The position numbers and the translations under genes are program-made. 64,000 nt of DNA, from contig CALXZR010000008.1 of assembly GCA_944393295.1 (NCBI GenBank), positions 26,093 to 90,092 on the forward strand, written 5' to 3'. The notes beneath the pieces were generated by a model that saw only the letters and a list, made by a program, of their open reading frames with translations, was not told where the DNA came from and made no database searches. Below are positions 26,790 to 37,258 of this stretch, one piece after another. Origin of the DNA: an uncultured Clostridia bacterium (GTDB taxonomy: Bacteria; Bacillota_A; Clostridia; TANB77; CAG-508). Each line of letters starts with the position of its first letter. The stretch's first letter is position 1.

Positions 26790-29390
26790 CTATTTACAAA
26801 TTCTATTTTCATATATTCCATAATTTAAATAATGTATATAATAATCAAGTAAATTTGTATTAAAAGCTTTTTCTAAATCTATGTTATTTTTTCTATAAAT
26901 CTGAACATTAAAATCCTGGCTTCCTATTCTGCCTTCTCTAATACCAAAAATCCAAAAATGTTCTAAAGCTTGAGTATATTTATTTTCTCCTACAAAAGAT
27001 TTTTCTAAATCTTCATAAGTATTTATATATTCTTTTGGATCAAAAACAGCACTACCTTGTCTTCCTTCTTTTATTCCACAAAGTATATAATGTTTGTAAA
27101 GTTCTACGTAATTATTTCCAAACGCTTCTTTTAAATCTGAATATTTCTCAGCATACCACTTAGCATCGAAGAAAAATCCATCTGTTATTACAATATTTGG
27201 CATTGCAATTCTTTTTTCTTTAGCTCCATATAAGCAATAATGAATATAATATTGTTTTAAGTCATCTCCAAAAGCATTATCTAAATCTTTGTATGTTTGT
27301 CTATAATATGCCTGAGAAAATTCTAAACTTCCTCTTCTACCCTCTTTAATTCCAAAATTCATAAAATGATTTAAAGCCTCAACATATTTATTATTTCCAT
27401 TAAAAGCTTGCTTTAAATCTGGATAATAATTTATATAAAACTCTGCATTAAAAACTCTAGATGCTTGTCTTCCTTCTCTTATTCCACAAAGTATATAATG
27501 TTCATATAAACCTTCGTAGTTTTCACCATAAGCATTTTTCAAATCTGGATATAAGCTCTCATAATATTTAGCATCAAAAAATACAGGATTACAAATAATT
27601 AAATTATGTGTATCTTCCTCTTCATTTTTTCCTTCATCTTCATCTAAATCTTCATCTACATTGTCTTTTTCTTCATCATTTTCTTCTTCGTCATTAAATT
27701 CTTCTTTTATCCATTTTGTTCTTTCTACTATAAAATTTCTTAAATATTCTATACTTTCTTCATAACTATTAAAATCAATTATAACATCTTCACTATATAT
27801 ATCCCAAAGCTTATAATTCATTTTTTGTGAAGCATTAATACTGTCTACATATGTATTTATAGACTTTAAAAATTGACCACTTTCATTACCTAATAAAATA
27901 TTATTTACTATTGGTTCTAATGTATTATTAAAGTATGCTTTAATTTCTTCTTTTATTACAGGTATATCTAATAAATAATGACTCCAGCCTCTTCCCATAA
28001 AACCTTGTGGTGAAGTATAATTTTCCAAGTCACATCTTACTCCTAAAGCTCCATCACAATCCCAAATTGGACCTGCGTATAATTTATCTTCATCTGCTGG
28101 TTTATAGAAAAATGTTGACGATGCAAAAAAGTCCCAGTTTTTTATAAACTCTTGAACTAATATATATTTTGCAAAAGATTCTATATCAACATATTCTTCA
28201 AGTTTTTTTCCAGTATTTGGATTTATTCCATTATTTTTTATACAATCATCTATTTCTTGAAGAAACTCACTTATATAAAGCATACCATCATTTGAAGTAT
28301 ATTCTGGTGATTTTACTACAAAATAATTACCACTTGAAACTTTTACCCAACTTTTTTCAGCTCCATAATAAGCATTATCTAATTCTATTAAATATCCACC
28401 ATTTATATTTTCTGGATTATTTAAATCTTCAACATATTGATATAAAGCTCCATTTGAAGTAGTAGCTTGACTTGTAGGTAAGTCATCCATATCTACATCA
28501 GGATTGGCTTCTTCAAAAGCTTCTTCTAGGTCGTCAATTTCTACTCTTCCATCTCCTATTTCAACCTTTTCAGAAAGAAGATAAGTTCCTCTATACTCTC
28601 CATCATAATATAAGTCTATTGTTTTACAATCTGGTGAATTTTCTAACCCCATTTCTTTTGCTAAATTATAAGAAATTTCATTATGTATTAAGCTAGCATC
28701 GACATAATTTGCAAGTAAAATCCATTTTTTACTTTTTTCTCCATTTTCTAATAAATCTTGTTTTTTATCGAATTTTATTTGATATGGTTTTTTAGGTTTT
28801 GCCCAACTTGAATTTCCTCTACCTTTTATTTCCTTTAATTCGCCATCATATATTGTTGTATTATCACTTTTTAGTAATGCTACACTTCCTTTTGCTTTTG
28901 CATTATGTGCCTCATCAGACTCTATATAATCCCTGCCTTTTGATAAATCGTCACTTACAATAAACATACTGTCTATATTTTCTGATTTCATTATATTTAA
29001 TGTATATTGAATTCCTATTCCTTGCTCATATACAATCAATCCAAAAGTATATATACCATCTGTTGGTTTTTCTAAACAAAATTGATCTACATTAAATGTT
29101 TGAGTATTGTCTAAGATAAATTGTTTTCCATCTTTATATATACGCACTTCTACATTATTATCATTTATTAGATTTAAATTTGTCATATCAGCTGAAGAAG
29201 GTAGAAATAAATAATATTCATTATCTATCTTAGAAAGTTTAACCTTCATCTCTGTATTTGATTCTACATTTGCTTTATAATAAATATTGTCAAATGAAAA
29301 TTCTTCTTCTGCAAAAACATTTATATTAAATAATAAAATTATAAATATAAAAGAAATACATATTGACAATATTTTCTGCTTCTTTTCCAT
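26790..29390 (-). CDS. CotH-kinase surface protein with two repeat triads
   Basis: An 866-residue exported protein: signal peptide (about 1-27, ending VFAEEE), a short beta domain, a CotH domain (about 165-560) with GRGNSSWAKPKKPYQIKFD and the active-site region GPIWDCDGALG, an acidic linker (Glu/Asp-rich, about 568-595) and six EGR repeats in two triads like those of the L,D-transpeptidase. Bacillus CotH is an atypical protein kinase acting on spore coat proteins; an exported copy with wall-type repeats may phosphorylate or anchor surface proteins. Its place between wall enzymes fits an envelope role. Confidence 0.9.
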   Translation of the reverse strand: MEKKQKILSICISFIFIILLFNINVFAEEEFSFDNIYYKANVESNTEMKVKLSKIDNEYYLFLPSSADMTNLNLINDNNVEVRIYKDGKQFILDNTQTFNVDQFCLEKPTDGIYTFGLIVYEQGIGIQYTLNIMKSENIDSMFIVSDDLSKGRDYIESDEAHNAKAKGSVALLKSDNTTIYDGELKEIKGRGNSSWAKPKKPYQIKFDKKQDLLENGEKSKKWILLANYVDASLIHNEISYNLAKEMGLENSPDCKTIDLYYDGEYRGTYLLSEKVEIGDGRVEIDDLEEAFEEANPDVDMDDLPTSQATTSNGALYQYVEDLNNPENINGGYLIELDNAYYGAEKSWVKVSSGNYFVVKSPEYTSNDGMLYISEFLQEIDDCIKNNGINPNTGKKLEEYVDIESFAKYILVQEFIKNWDFFASSTFFYKPADEDKLYAGPIWDCDGALGVRCDLENYTSPQGFMGRGWSHYLLDIPVIKEEIKAYFNNTLEPIVNNILLGNESGQFLKSINTYVDSINASQKMNYKLWDIYSEDVIIDFNSYEESIEYLRNFIVERTKWIKEEFNDEEENDEEKDNVDEDLDEDEGKNEEEDTHNLIICNPVFFDAKYYESLYPDLKNAYGENYEGLYEHYILCGIREGRQASRVFNAEFYINYYPDLKQAFNGNNKYVEALNHFMNFGIKEGRRGSLEFSQAYYRQTYKDLDNAFGDDLKQYYIHYCLYGAKEKRIAMPNIVITDGFFFDAKWYAEKYSDLKEAFGNNYVELYKHYILCGIKEGRQGSAVFDPKEYINTYEDLEKSFVGENKYTQALEHFWIFGIREGRIGSQDFNVQIYRKNNIDLEKAFNTNLLDYYIHYLNYGIYENRICK

Positions 29391-29413
29391 ATTATTCTCC
29401 TTTACCCCAAAAT

Positions 29414-30241
29414 TTATTTTTCTACTTTTATAAAACTATATTCGTTATTTGCATAATGGTTTAACAAAATTAAATACCCAGACTCAACACTACCTTCACT
29501 ATTTTGCAAAGCCACATCAAGAAATACTTTACAAAAATATTCTTCATTCATATTATTTATAATATGAATTTCAAAACTAATCTTTGGTGTTATTTTCTGT
29601 AAATCTACATTTGCATCCTTTAAAATGCTTCCATTAAAAGAAAGTAATCTATTTTCTTCTTCAACTTTAAAATGCTCTACAATATTCATATTAGTAAAAC
29701 CTAAAGTAATTGGGTTTGAGCAATCCGTAAAAAATTTTGGTACACTATAATCATCATTACTATCTTCATTTGAATGAATAACTTCAAATTCAATGCTTTC
29801 GTTTTGATTATTTAATTCCTCAAATTTTCCAAAATTTTTAGGATTTTTATAAGAAAAATTTAAGTTTGCATTATCTTGATTAGTTTCTAATTTTATATTA
29901 TCTATATATAATTTATTTATTGTATTTTGCTCATTTAATTCTTGCTCTCCGTTTTTATTTTCAATATATATAGCAATATCCGTATATTGAGAAATTGATA
30001 AATCTTGCAAATTTTTATTTTCACTATAATCAGTTGCATCAGCACTACTATAAATTAAAATTTGATTAATTTTAAAATTTGGATCTTTATTTTCTTCAAA
30101 CATTTTTACAATTTGATTAGAAAAACTATTAACCATTCTATTTCTTTTAAAAATAAAACTATATCCAAGTATTAAAATTAATATAATAATTATTATTAAT
30201 ATAATTATAAAAAATTTTTTTAATTTTTCTTTTTTTAGCAC
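29414..30241 (-). CDS. Bitopic membrane protein, unknown
   Basis: A 275-residue protein with one N-terminal helix (about 10-31, almost all Ile/Leu) and an extracytoplasmic domain rich in Asn, Glu and Ser. No motif is recognised. It lies between the glucosaminidase and CotH-type genes, 24 bases before the latter, so it is probably in the same surface operon. Confidence 0.65.
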   Translation of the reverse strand: MLKKEKLKKFFIIILIIIIILILILGYSFIFKRNRMVNSFSNQIVKMFEENKDPNFKINQILIYSSADATDYSENKNLQDLSISQYTDIAIYIENKNGEQELNEQNTINKLYIDNIKLETNQDNANLNFSYKNPKNFGKFEELNNQNESIEFEVIHSNEDSNDDYSVPKFFTDCSNPITLGFTNMNIVEHFKVEEENRLLSFNGSILKDANVDLQKITPKISFEIHIINNMNEEYFCKVFLDVALQNSEGSVESGYLILLNHYANNEYSFIKVEK

Positions 30242-30278
30242 AATAGCTCCCTCTTTTTAATTAATTTGAAAACTAATA

Positions 30279-31760
30279 CTATGGGGCAATTTTATCATAT
30301 AATGCCTTCATTGTATTATACACTTTTACATTCCAATCTGGATCACTTGCATATCTAATATTAACAGCTTTTATTGTAGAGCCATTATAGTAACTTGCTA
30401 CAGCTTGTTCGCCTTCATATATATCTGTTCCAGCAGGATTTATGTAATATTTTGTTAGCATTTTTGCAACTAGTTCTATTCCATCTGCATATTCATTAAA
30501 CATATAAGACATATTGTATGGATCTGAATCGTAAGAACCATATCCAAATAAATTTCTTTTATTTTGAGCAATTGCTGAAGTTCCCCAAGCACTTTCATGT
30601 ATTCCAATTGCTGCTAAAAATAATCCGTTTATATTGTATTTTTCTTCCATATTATAAAATACTTCTGCATTTTGTTCAAAAATTTTATTTACATCACTTG
30701 AATTATTTGAAAAAATTGTTTTGTAGTCTTCTAAAGTAAGACCACTTTTTTGATTCATACTCATATTTTCATTTACATTTGTAACAATTTTTTGTCTTCT
30801 ACATTTATCTATCATTTCAGGATCAACAAAAGCTGATACAAAACTATCTTTATTTACATACCCAACATAATCAAAAATTTGAACTTTACACCAACTATCT
30901 ACAATATCTAATAAAACAACATCGTAGTATTGAATAATTGTACCAATAAGTTCAGAGCCTTCGTTCATTTCACTATATAAAAAAGCTTTTTCTTTTGCAT
31001 ATAAAGTATCTCCAATATGAATCTTCTGCTCAGCTAGATATTCATTTGTTCCTACATCTATTTTTTGAGTTACTGGAGTTTCTATAGTTTTTACATTAAT
31101 AATAGTATCATTTACAATTTCTGAATTACTATAAGTTCTTATAAAAGAAATTTCTTCTAGTCCTAGTATACCAGTCTGTGTTACTACTTGTTCATCTTTT
31201 GGAAGTTTTGCATTTTCTGTATATTCTGTTTGAAATTCTACTTGTCTCTGTTCTGTAAGCATTTCCTTACTTTCAGTTGTATTTATATTGTCTGTTAATA
31301 TTTGAGGTAGATTAATAGCATTTTCGTTTTTTTCAAAAGTTCCAATAATTTCTTTTGGTTTGTTATCTAAATAACTTTCCTCTTCTTTTGCGAATATGTA
31401 ATTACTAGAAAACATTGTTATACCTAATAGGGCTACAACGCTTACCATAATAATACTTATTGGGTCTCTTTCAACTATTAAATCTCTTAAATTAATATTA
31501 TATTTTTGCTTATGTACATTACCTGTCTGCTTTCTGTTTTTAATATTTGTTTTATTTGTTAAATTACTATTTACAAATTTTTCATTTTTTGATACTTGCT
31601 TTTTAGTTTGTTTGTTTTTTCTTCTTTTAGATTTTTTTGCATTTTTTTCTTCAATTTGTTCTTTTATTTGCTCTTTTCTAATTTTTTCAAGCTCTTTAAA
31701 AACCTCTGGAAGAGCTTTATTTTTTTCTGTTTTTTCTTGTGCATTATTTAATTTTTCCAT
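30279..31760 (-). CDS. Membrane-anchored cell-wall glucosaminidase with SH3 domain
   Basis: A 493-residue protein. A Lys/Glu/Asn-rich cytoplasmic N-terminus (1-100) precedes one transmembrane helix (about 103-124), a variable linker, an SH3-like domain (about 240-300, KIHIGDTLYAK...GYVNKDSF) and a C-terminal glucosaminidase domain (about 340-490) with the catalytic Glu in IHESAWGTS and NLFGYGS. This fold cleaves the glycan strand of peptidoglycan. The type II topology places the enzyme on the wall face. Its own consensus promoter (31869-31897) separates it from the secretion operon. Confidence 0.88.
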   Translation of the reverse strand: MEKLNNAQEKTEKNKALPEVFKELEKIRKEQIKEQIEEKNAKKSKRRKNKQTKKQVSKNEKFVNSNLTNKTNIKNRKQTGNVHKQKYNINLRDLIVERDPISIIMVSVVALLGITMFSSNYIFAKEEESYLDNKPKEIIGTFEKNENAINLPQILTDNINTTESKEMLTEQRQVEFQTEYTENAKLPKDEQVVTQTGILGLEEISFIRTYSNSEIVNDTIINVKTIETPVTQKIDVGTNEYLAEQKIHIGDTLYAKEKAFLYSEMNEGSELIGTIIQYYDVVLLDIVDSWCKVQIFDYVGYVNKDSFVSAFVDPEMIDKCRRQKIVTNVNENMSMNQKSGLTLEDYKTIFSNNSSDVNKIFEQNAEVFYNMEEKYNINGLFLAAIGIHESAWGTSAIAQNKRNLFGYGSYDSDPYNMSYMFNEYADGIELVAKMLTKYYINPAGTDIYEGEQAVASYYNGSTIKAVNIRYASDPDWNVKVYNTMKALYDKIAP

Positions 31761-31868
31761 AAAACTCCTCCTTTTATCTACAAAATTATTTATTATTCTA
31801 CCTATTATACCATATTTATTGTATCTTATTTCTTACTTTATGGCAATACTAAATTTTGGAAATGTTAT

Positions 31869-31897
31869 ATAATAATCTGCATGTAATTATTTGTCAA
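31869..31897 (-). promoter_or_regulatory. Sigma-A promoter of the glucosaminidase operon
   Basis: TTGACA (31897-31892), 17-base spacer, TATTAT (31874-31869) on the minus strand. Confidence 0.85.
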
Positions 31898-31950
31898 TAA
31901 AAAAATAACCCAAAATTTTATATGTAATTAATTAACACAAATTAAAACAT

Positions 31951-31983
31951 AAAAAGGGTATATTTTTTAAAATATACCCTTTT
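31951..31983 (-). terminator. Terminator of the type IV secretion-like operon
   Basis: Inverted repeat AAAAGGGTATATTTT / AAAATATACCCTTTT followed by T residues on the minus strand, just after the last gene of the 22-kb operon. Confidence 0.85.
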
Positions 31984-31987
31984 CTAT

Positions 31988-32671
31988 TTATTCTATAACT
32001 TTACCAGGAGATTGTACTGCATCTGGTGTTACATAATTATTATTTGTATATTCGTATGATAATATCTCCTCATCTGTACATGCTTCATAATATATCGGTG
32101 TTTTATTTTCATTTATCTCATTTTGAATTGATAAATAAAAAGCAATCTTAGAATTATTATCGTATTTTATAACAATTGAACATTCTGTAGAAGAAGTTGT
32201 TCTTTTTATATAATTAGGAATAATTGTATAAGAAACAAGATTTAAATTATCTCCACTTAAGTTATTTTTTAAATTTTCACAAAAACTATTAAATTTGTCT
32301 TTATCAGATATTCCTAGTTCCTTTTCTATACTTTTTGAGTTACTATCAAAATATTCTTCTATACCATCATTTGATAAGTTTTTTGTATCTAAGTAATATT
32401 TTTCAACATATTCTGTTGCAAAACAATACATTGCCTTATATAAACTTCTTTGATTTACATTACCACTGTATACTTCAAAAAGTTTATCAACATTTGTTGG
32501 CATTATATCTATATTACCTTCTTCTTTCGTATTATAGATATATCTTAAAGTTTTATCTGTTGGATTATTGTACAATATTATTAATGCAATTAACAATATT
32601 ATTAACATTATTACTAGAATAATAATTGCTTTTCTAATATTTTTAATATTTTTCTCTTTACTTTTGGACAT
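31988..32671 (-). CDS. Bitopic membrane protein at the end of the secretion-like operon
   Basis: A 227-residue protein with a basic N-terminus, one helix (about 14-35) and an extracytoplasmic domain with Tyr-rich segments (RSLYKAMYCFATEYVEKYY). I do not recognise it. It starts ten bases after the 1517-residue protein and ends at a strong terminator, so it belongs to the secretion-like operon. It could be a further VirB8-like or accessory subunit. Confidence 0.65.
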   Translation of the reverse strand: MSKSKEKNIKNIRKAIIILVIMLIILLIALIILYNNPTDKTLRYIYNTKEEGNIDIMPTNVDKLFEVYSGNVNQRSLYKAMYCFATEYVEKYYLDTKNLSNDGIEEYFDSNSKSIEKELGISDKDKFNSFCENLKNNLSGDNLNLVSYTIIPNYIKRTTSSTECSIVIKYDNNSKIAFYLSIQNEINENKTPIYYEACTDEEILSYEYTNNNYVTPDAVQSPGKVIE

Positions 32672-32680
32672 ATCTACCTC

Positions 32681-35600
32681 CTAATTTTTCCAATCAAATG
32701 ATAAATAACTAACATCTTTAGTTCTAACCCATTGTTCTACATCATCTGCACTCATAGCTCCACTTAAAATCTCTAATGCTATCTGAGGTTCATTATATGC
32801 TCTTCCTGAAGATTCATCGCCAGTTGCCTCTCCTGCTGTAGAACTTGTATTGGCTATGGTATTTCTAACTTTTAATATAATATCTTCATCTGATGAACTT
32901 TGATAACTACTAATCCAAGAATAATCTGCACCCCATACTTTTAAGTGCATTACTGCTCCTTGAACACATGATGGTCTTTCTTCAAGCCATGGATATTCTT
33001 CAAGAATAGGGTCTAAATATTGTTTCTTTGCAACTTCCATTTGACAATGTAAAAATCCATCTCTATCTGTATCACAAATACTTGATAATGTTGCTTGGAA
33101 CTGTTTACTTCCACAGTAGTCATTCCAAAAATCTGATGCTGACCAAGATTGATATGCTGCCAGTGGTGCACACAATACAGGATCTTCTTCTAAACAACCT
33201 GGTATAAATTGTGATGCTATATTATTCATATTTTTAGATGTCAATACAGTCCATTGAATAATTCCAACTGCTGTTTCACCACTTGAACAAGTACCTTGAC
33301 TCTCTGGTCCACAACCATCTTGATCTGTACCACCTGATTCAAATGGTAACCAGAAAAATAATTCCCAATCGTTTTCTTCTTGTTTTTCGTTATCTATTTC
33401 TAAGTAATCTTCAACATTTTCTACAATTGAGTCTTTATCTTGGCCATTTTCTCCACCTAGTTCATTAGTTCTTAAGATTAGTCTTATATAGTTTCCATTT
33501 GGCATATCTATTACTTCACCATCTTCAGTTGTCATTGTTTTTTGATCTTCTGGTATTAATGCAATTCCTGGTCTTTCTTTTGCATCATCTGGAAGTGGTT
33601 CAGATTCAGTGCTCTCTTCTTCTGAATTTGCTCCAGCATCAGCTCCATCAGTATATGTTTTTCCAAGTACTGTTCCTTCTTTTACAAATATTTTTCCACC
33701 CGTTTGTACTACTGGGCTTGCTTTTACCCTTTTGTCTTCTTTTTCTTCTAATATTTCTCTAGCACTTTGTGAATATACATCATCGTAGTTATTTTCTGTA
33801 TAACTATTTCTTATTTCTCCGGTGTTTTCATCTATTATTGCTAAATCATTAGTAAGTTGTAAACTCTCATTTACAATTCTTAAATCAAAACCTTCAATAT
33901 ATAATATATAATCAGTAACTCCTGCTCTTTCATATTCTTCATAATAATATTTATATCCTTCTAGTTCTTCAGCTTCAGAATTGAAATAAGCTTCAACATC
34001 TTCTTCTGCTAATGCTCTTATTTTTATAAATCCAACTTCTTCTTCAACACCTGTTTCTATATTATCAATAGTTGTTGTTCCAGCTTCTATTATTTCTCCT
34101 GTAATTGGACTTACAACATCTTGGTAAGGTTCATAACCTTCAAATTCAGCTCCATTATTTGTATCTTCAATTCTAATAATTTTTCCTGGAGCAGAGTTTG
34201 TTTTTGCAAAACTATTATAAATCATTCCTTCTAAATTTTCTTGACTCCAATTAGATGTAGAACCACAATCATATACAATAATATTTCCACTTGGATCTAT
34301 TTCTTTTATTATTTGAACATGATGTGTACCTTCGCCTTCTCTAACTAAAATATCTCCTGATTGTAACTTACTACTACAGTCTTCCCCAGCTGAAACATCT
34401 ATTACTTCCCAACCATATTTTGCATTCCAATCTGTAGACATAAATACAGACGTACTAACTTGTCCTCCTTCAAAATCGTCATATCCATATTCATATAAAA
34501 CCCAAGATACATATGCACTACAATCTATATGTGGTTCTGGTACTGGTACTGCTTTTCCATAAGAGTTGTCATATGTATAATTTCCATTTACAACATGTTC
34601 CCAAACATTTTTTGCAGTTTCTATAAATGTTGATGCTTGATATCCTGAACCTGATCCTCCACCACCAGAAGCATATAGGGCTTCTAGTCCAGCTATTGGA
34701 TTTATTAAATTTTCTTCTATTATATTATCTTGTCCGTTTTTTTCTTTTACAATTGATTTTTCTTTTGCTAACTCAAGGCTTTCAGAATTAGCTGTTGCCT
34801 CATTTTCTACTTCTTCTGCAGTACCATCCTCTACTTGTGTTTGATCTCCTACATCTCCTTCACCAGTTTTTACTATTTCTATAAGTACTTCGTTTTTTTT
34901 CTTTAAGTTATTTAAATCAACTTTTGAATTTATTAAAGTTCCAAATACATCTTCTACTTTTTCAAATCTTCTGATCGGCCATCCTCCTGAACCACATTCT
35001 GGTATTGGCCATTCAAATACTTCTGTTGGTATATTAGTTAAATCTTCTTTATCAAAATAATCTAACTCTACTATTAATTCTTTAAAATCTCTATATATTG
35101 CATCTGAATCAAGTGTATTCATATTTTCTAACATATTAAATGCAGTTAATGAATCTCTGGTAACAGAAAAGCTTCCTATTAAATCTGGATTTCTTTCATC
35201 ATCTTCTTTATTATCTTTGCTTCTATCTGTTTTTTCTTGATCCTCTTTTATTAACTCTGCTCTTTCTGGTGTTCCATCATATATGTAATATTTATTTGTT
35301 GAAAAAATCTGTTTAATTTTCTCATTTGTTGGTCCCCTTTGACCGTCTTGTATTTGAGATATATTACTTTTTATTCTCTCTCTATAATATATTTGTCCTG
35401 GATTATTTATATCAACAGCATCTTCACCTTCTGCACCTTCATATAATTCCCATGAACCTTCTGTTTCTTTATATTCATAAGCTGCCCAATAATTAGGTTC
35501 AAACCATCCTCCAGCTTGAATAGTTCCTTCAGCAGCAATTTCTTCAATTGTTTTTCCTAAAGCTTTTTTAGCAACTTTTATACCTTCTTCTTTGGCTTGT

Positions 35601-37234
35601 TCTGAAGTTCCATCATATTTTTCACCTAAATTACCATTATCATCTAAATAATATAGTTGATATACAATCTCTTCTTCACCATCTTCGTTCGTTATAGTTT
35701 TAGTTTCATATTCAGTCCAACGTTCTCCTGTTTCAGCTTCATAATCTTCATCATTTGTTATAATCTCTGTTTCTAATGGTGCTACAAAGTATACGTCTCT
35801 AAACCAATGGTCTGTAACTTTAGATATATAAGGAATATATGTAGTAACATCAGCCTTAACATTTGACAAATCAGATTTAATTGAATCTACAAAATCTGTA
35901 CATTCACTACATGCTGAACTTAATTCTCCCGCAATTGCTAATTCACTGCAAGATCTTCCAACATCTTCTTTTGCTAAATTTTCACAATTTTCTGGACTTT
36001 GTATACCAGTTTGAGCAAAAATCTTTGCAGTATCTGATTTTCCTAAAAACCATCCAGCTATCGAATCTAATTGTTCATAAGTAAGCATTGAGCCATTGCT
36101 ATCCTTATATGCTGATTCAATGGTTGTATTTGTTTCATGTAAAAGTATAACAACATTTGTATCAAATGAAGTAGCTAAATCTAAAGCCAAATCTGGTGAC
36201 ATACTCGTAAAATGTACAGATAATAAAAATTCCAATGGTATACCGTATCTACCAGTCCAACCTTCTAAATTATATATAAAATTCTTAGTTTTTCCTAATC
36301 CTAAAAATCCTGTTGATTTCGAAATTGTTAAAGTTTTAGCTTCTGGGTCTACTGATATAGATTCTCCATCTAAAAAGTGATTTTCATAACTATCTCCTGC
36401 TATACCAATTTTATCTTTTTTCCAAAACAAGAAACCTTGTCCCTGTTCTTCGTATATTGAAATTAGTCCAGAGCCCCAATTAATTGTATCTCCTAAAAAA
36501 CCTCTAGTAATTACATTCAATGCTCCAGAAATAAAATTTTTCCATGAAGAAGTTGCTGTTGCAAAATTTTTATTGAAATTTCTAACACAATATACATAAT
36601 TATCTGAAATTAAGTATGTTTTTAATACATCACTTTTTATATTAGTAATTCCATCTTTTGTCCTTCCAATTCCATTTGCATCTATGTATGCATCTTCCAC
36701 GTTTCCTTCAAAATCTGAAGAAACTGCATTATCTACTGGCTCTGTCACAAAGCCATAGGATTTTAAATCATATCCCATACTTTCTAAGTAATCGGCTACA
36801 CTTATTATTGATTCATCTGAAGTCATTGTGGTTTCTTTTCCATATATCATATTTGAAATAGCAGCCATAAATCCTTCTGCTAACTCATTCATTTTTTGTA
36901 TTACCATGCCTGGCATTGTTAATAGAAACATAAGAAGTCCAACTAATATAATAATTATTACTAGTACTATTAATATGTACGGTAATATTGGTAATATAAA
37001 TTTTGCTATAAATGACATTGATTTTACACTTTTCATTTTTGACATTACTTCTTTTGAACGTTTTATGTCATTTAATCTTTTAGAAATATCAGCAGTTTTA
37101 CTTGTATTACTTTGTCTTGTATTTTGGTTTGAGCTTTCTTCTTGTTCGTTCCCACTTTCTTCTACATCTGGTGAATTATCTACATCCTCTTCTTCTGGAT
37201 TTGAATTAATTGGATCATTTTCATCATTATACAT
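32681..37234 (-). CDS. Giant membrane-anchored wall hydrolase: NlpC/P60 plus lysozyme-like domain (VirB1 role)
   Basis: A 1517-residue protein. An acidic cytoplasmic tail (1-50) and a basic segment precede one strong transmembrane helix (about 78-107). A long extracellular part has several Cys (about 410-445), an NlpC/P60 (C40) endopeptidase domain near 870-1010 with catalytic Cys in HIDCSAYVSW and His in THHVQII, a possible metallopeptidase-like or beta linker, and a C-terminal phage-tail-lysozyme-like domain near 1290-1445 (PFESGG, GIIQW). Two different bond types of peptidoglycan could thus be cut. In Gram-positive conjugation systems a VirB1-like hydrolase opens the wall for the channel; this fits but is unusually large. 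Confidence 0.85.
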   Translation of the reverse strand: MYNDENDPINSNPEEEDVDNSPDVEESGNEQEESSNQNTRQSNTSKTADISKRLNDIKRSKEVMSKMKSVKSMSFIAKFILPILPYILIVLVIIIILVGLLMFLLTMPGMVIQKMNELAEGFMAAISNMIYGKETTMTSDESIISVADYLESMGYDLKSYGFVTEPVDNAVSSDFEGNVEDAYIDANGIGRTKDGITNIKSDVLKTYLISDNYVYCVRNFNKNFATATSSWKNFISGALNVITRGFLGDTINWGSGLISIYEEQGQGFLFWKKDKIGIAGDSYENHFLDGESISVDPEAKTLTISKSTGFLGLGKTKNFIYNLEGWTGRYGIPLEFLLSVHFTSMSPDLALDLATSFDTNVVILLHETNTTIESAYKDSNGSMLTYEQLDSIAGWFLGKSDTAKIFAQTGIQSPENCENLAKEDVGRSCSELAIAGELSSACSECTDFVDSIKSDLSNVKADVTTYIPYISKVTDHWFRDVYFVAPLETEIITNDEDYEAETGERWTEYETKTITNEDGEEEIVYQLYYLDDNGNLGEKYDGTSEQAKEEGIKVAKKALGKTIEEIAAEGTIQAGGWFEPNYWAAYEYKETEGSWELYEGAEGEDAVDINNPGQIYYRERIKSNISQIQDGQRGPTNEKIKQIFSTNKYYIYDGTPERAELIKEDQEKTDRSKDNKEDDERNPDLIGSFSVTRDSLTAFNMLENMNTLDSDAIYRDFKELIVELDYFDKEDLTNIPTEVFEWPIPECGSGGWPIRRFEKVEDVFGTLINSKVDLNNLKKKNEVLIEIVKTGEGDVGDQTQVEDGTAEEVENEATANSESLELAKEKSIVKEKNGQDNIIEENLINPIAGLEALYASGGGGSGSGYQASTFIETAKNVWEHVVNGNYTYDNSYGKAVPVPEPHIDCSAYVSWVLYEYGYDDFEGGQVSTSVFMSTDWNAKYGWEVIDVSAGEDCSSKLQSGDILVREGEGTHHVQIIKEIDPSGNIIVYDCGSTSNWSQENLEGMIYNSFAKTNSAPGKIIRIEDTNNGAEFEGYEPYQDVVSPITGEIIEAGTTTIDNIETGVEEEVGFIKIRALAEEDVEAYFNSEAEELEGYKYYYEEYERAGVTDYILYIEGFDLRIVNESLQLTNDLAIIDENTGEIRNSYTENNYDDVYSQSAREILEEKEDKRVKASPVVQTGGKIFVKEGTVLGKTYTDGADAGANSEEESTESEPLPDDAKERPGIALIPEDQKTMTTEDGEVIDMPNGNYIRLILRTNELGGENGQDKDSIVENVEDYLEIDNEKQEENDWELFFWLPFESGGTDQDGCGPESQGTCSSGETAVGIIQWTVLTSKNMNNIASQFIPGCLEEDPVLCAPLAAYQSWSASDFWNDYCGSKQFQATLSSICDTDRDGFLHCQMEVAKKQYLDPILEEYPWLEERPSCVQGAVMHLKVWGADYSWISSYQSSSDEDIILKVRNTIANTSSTAGEATGDESSGRAYNEPQIALEILSGAMSADDVEQWVRTKDVSYLSFDWKN

Positions 37235-37258
37235 TTCATCACCTCTTTTGCCATAAAA

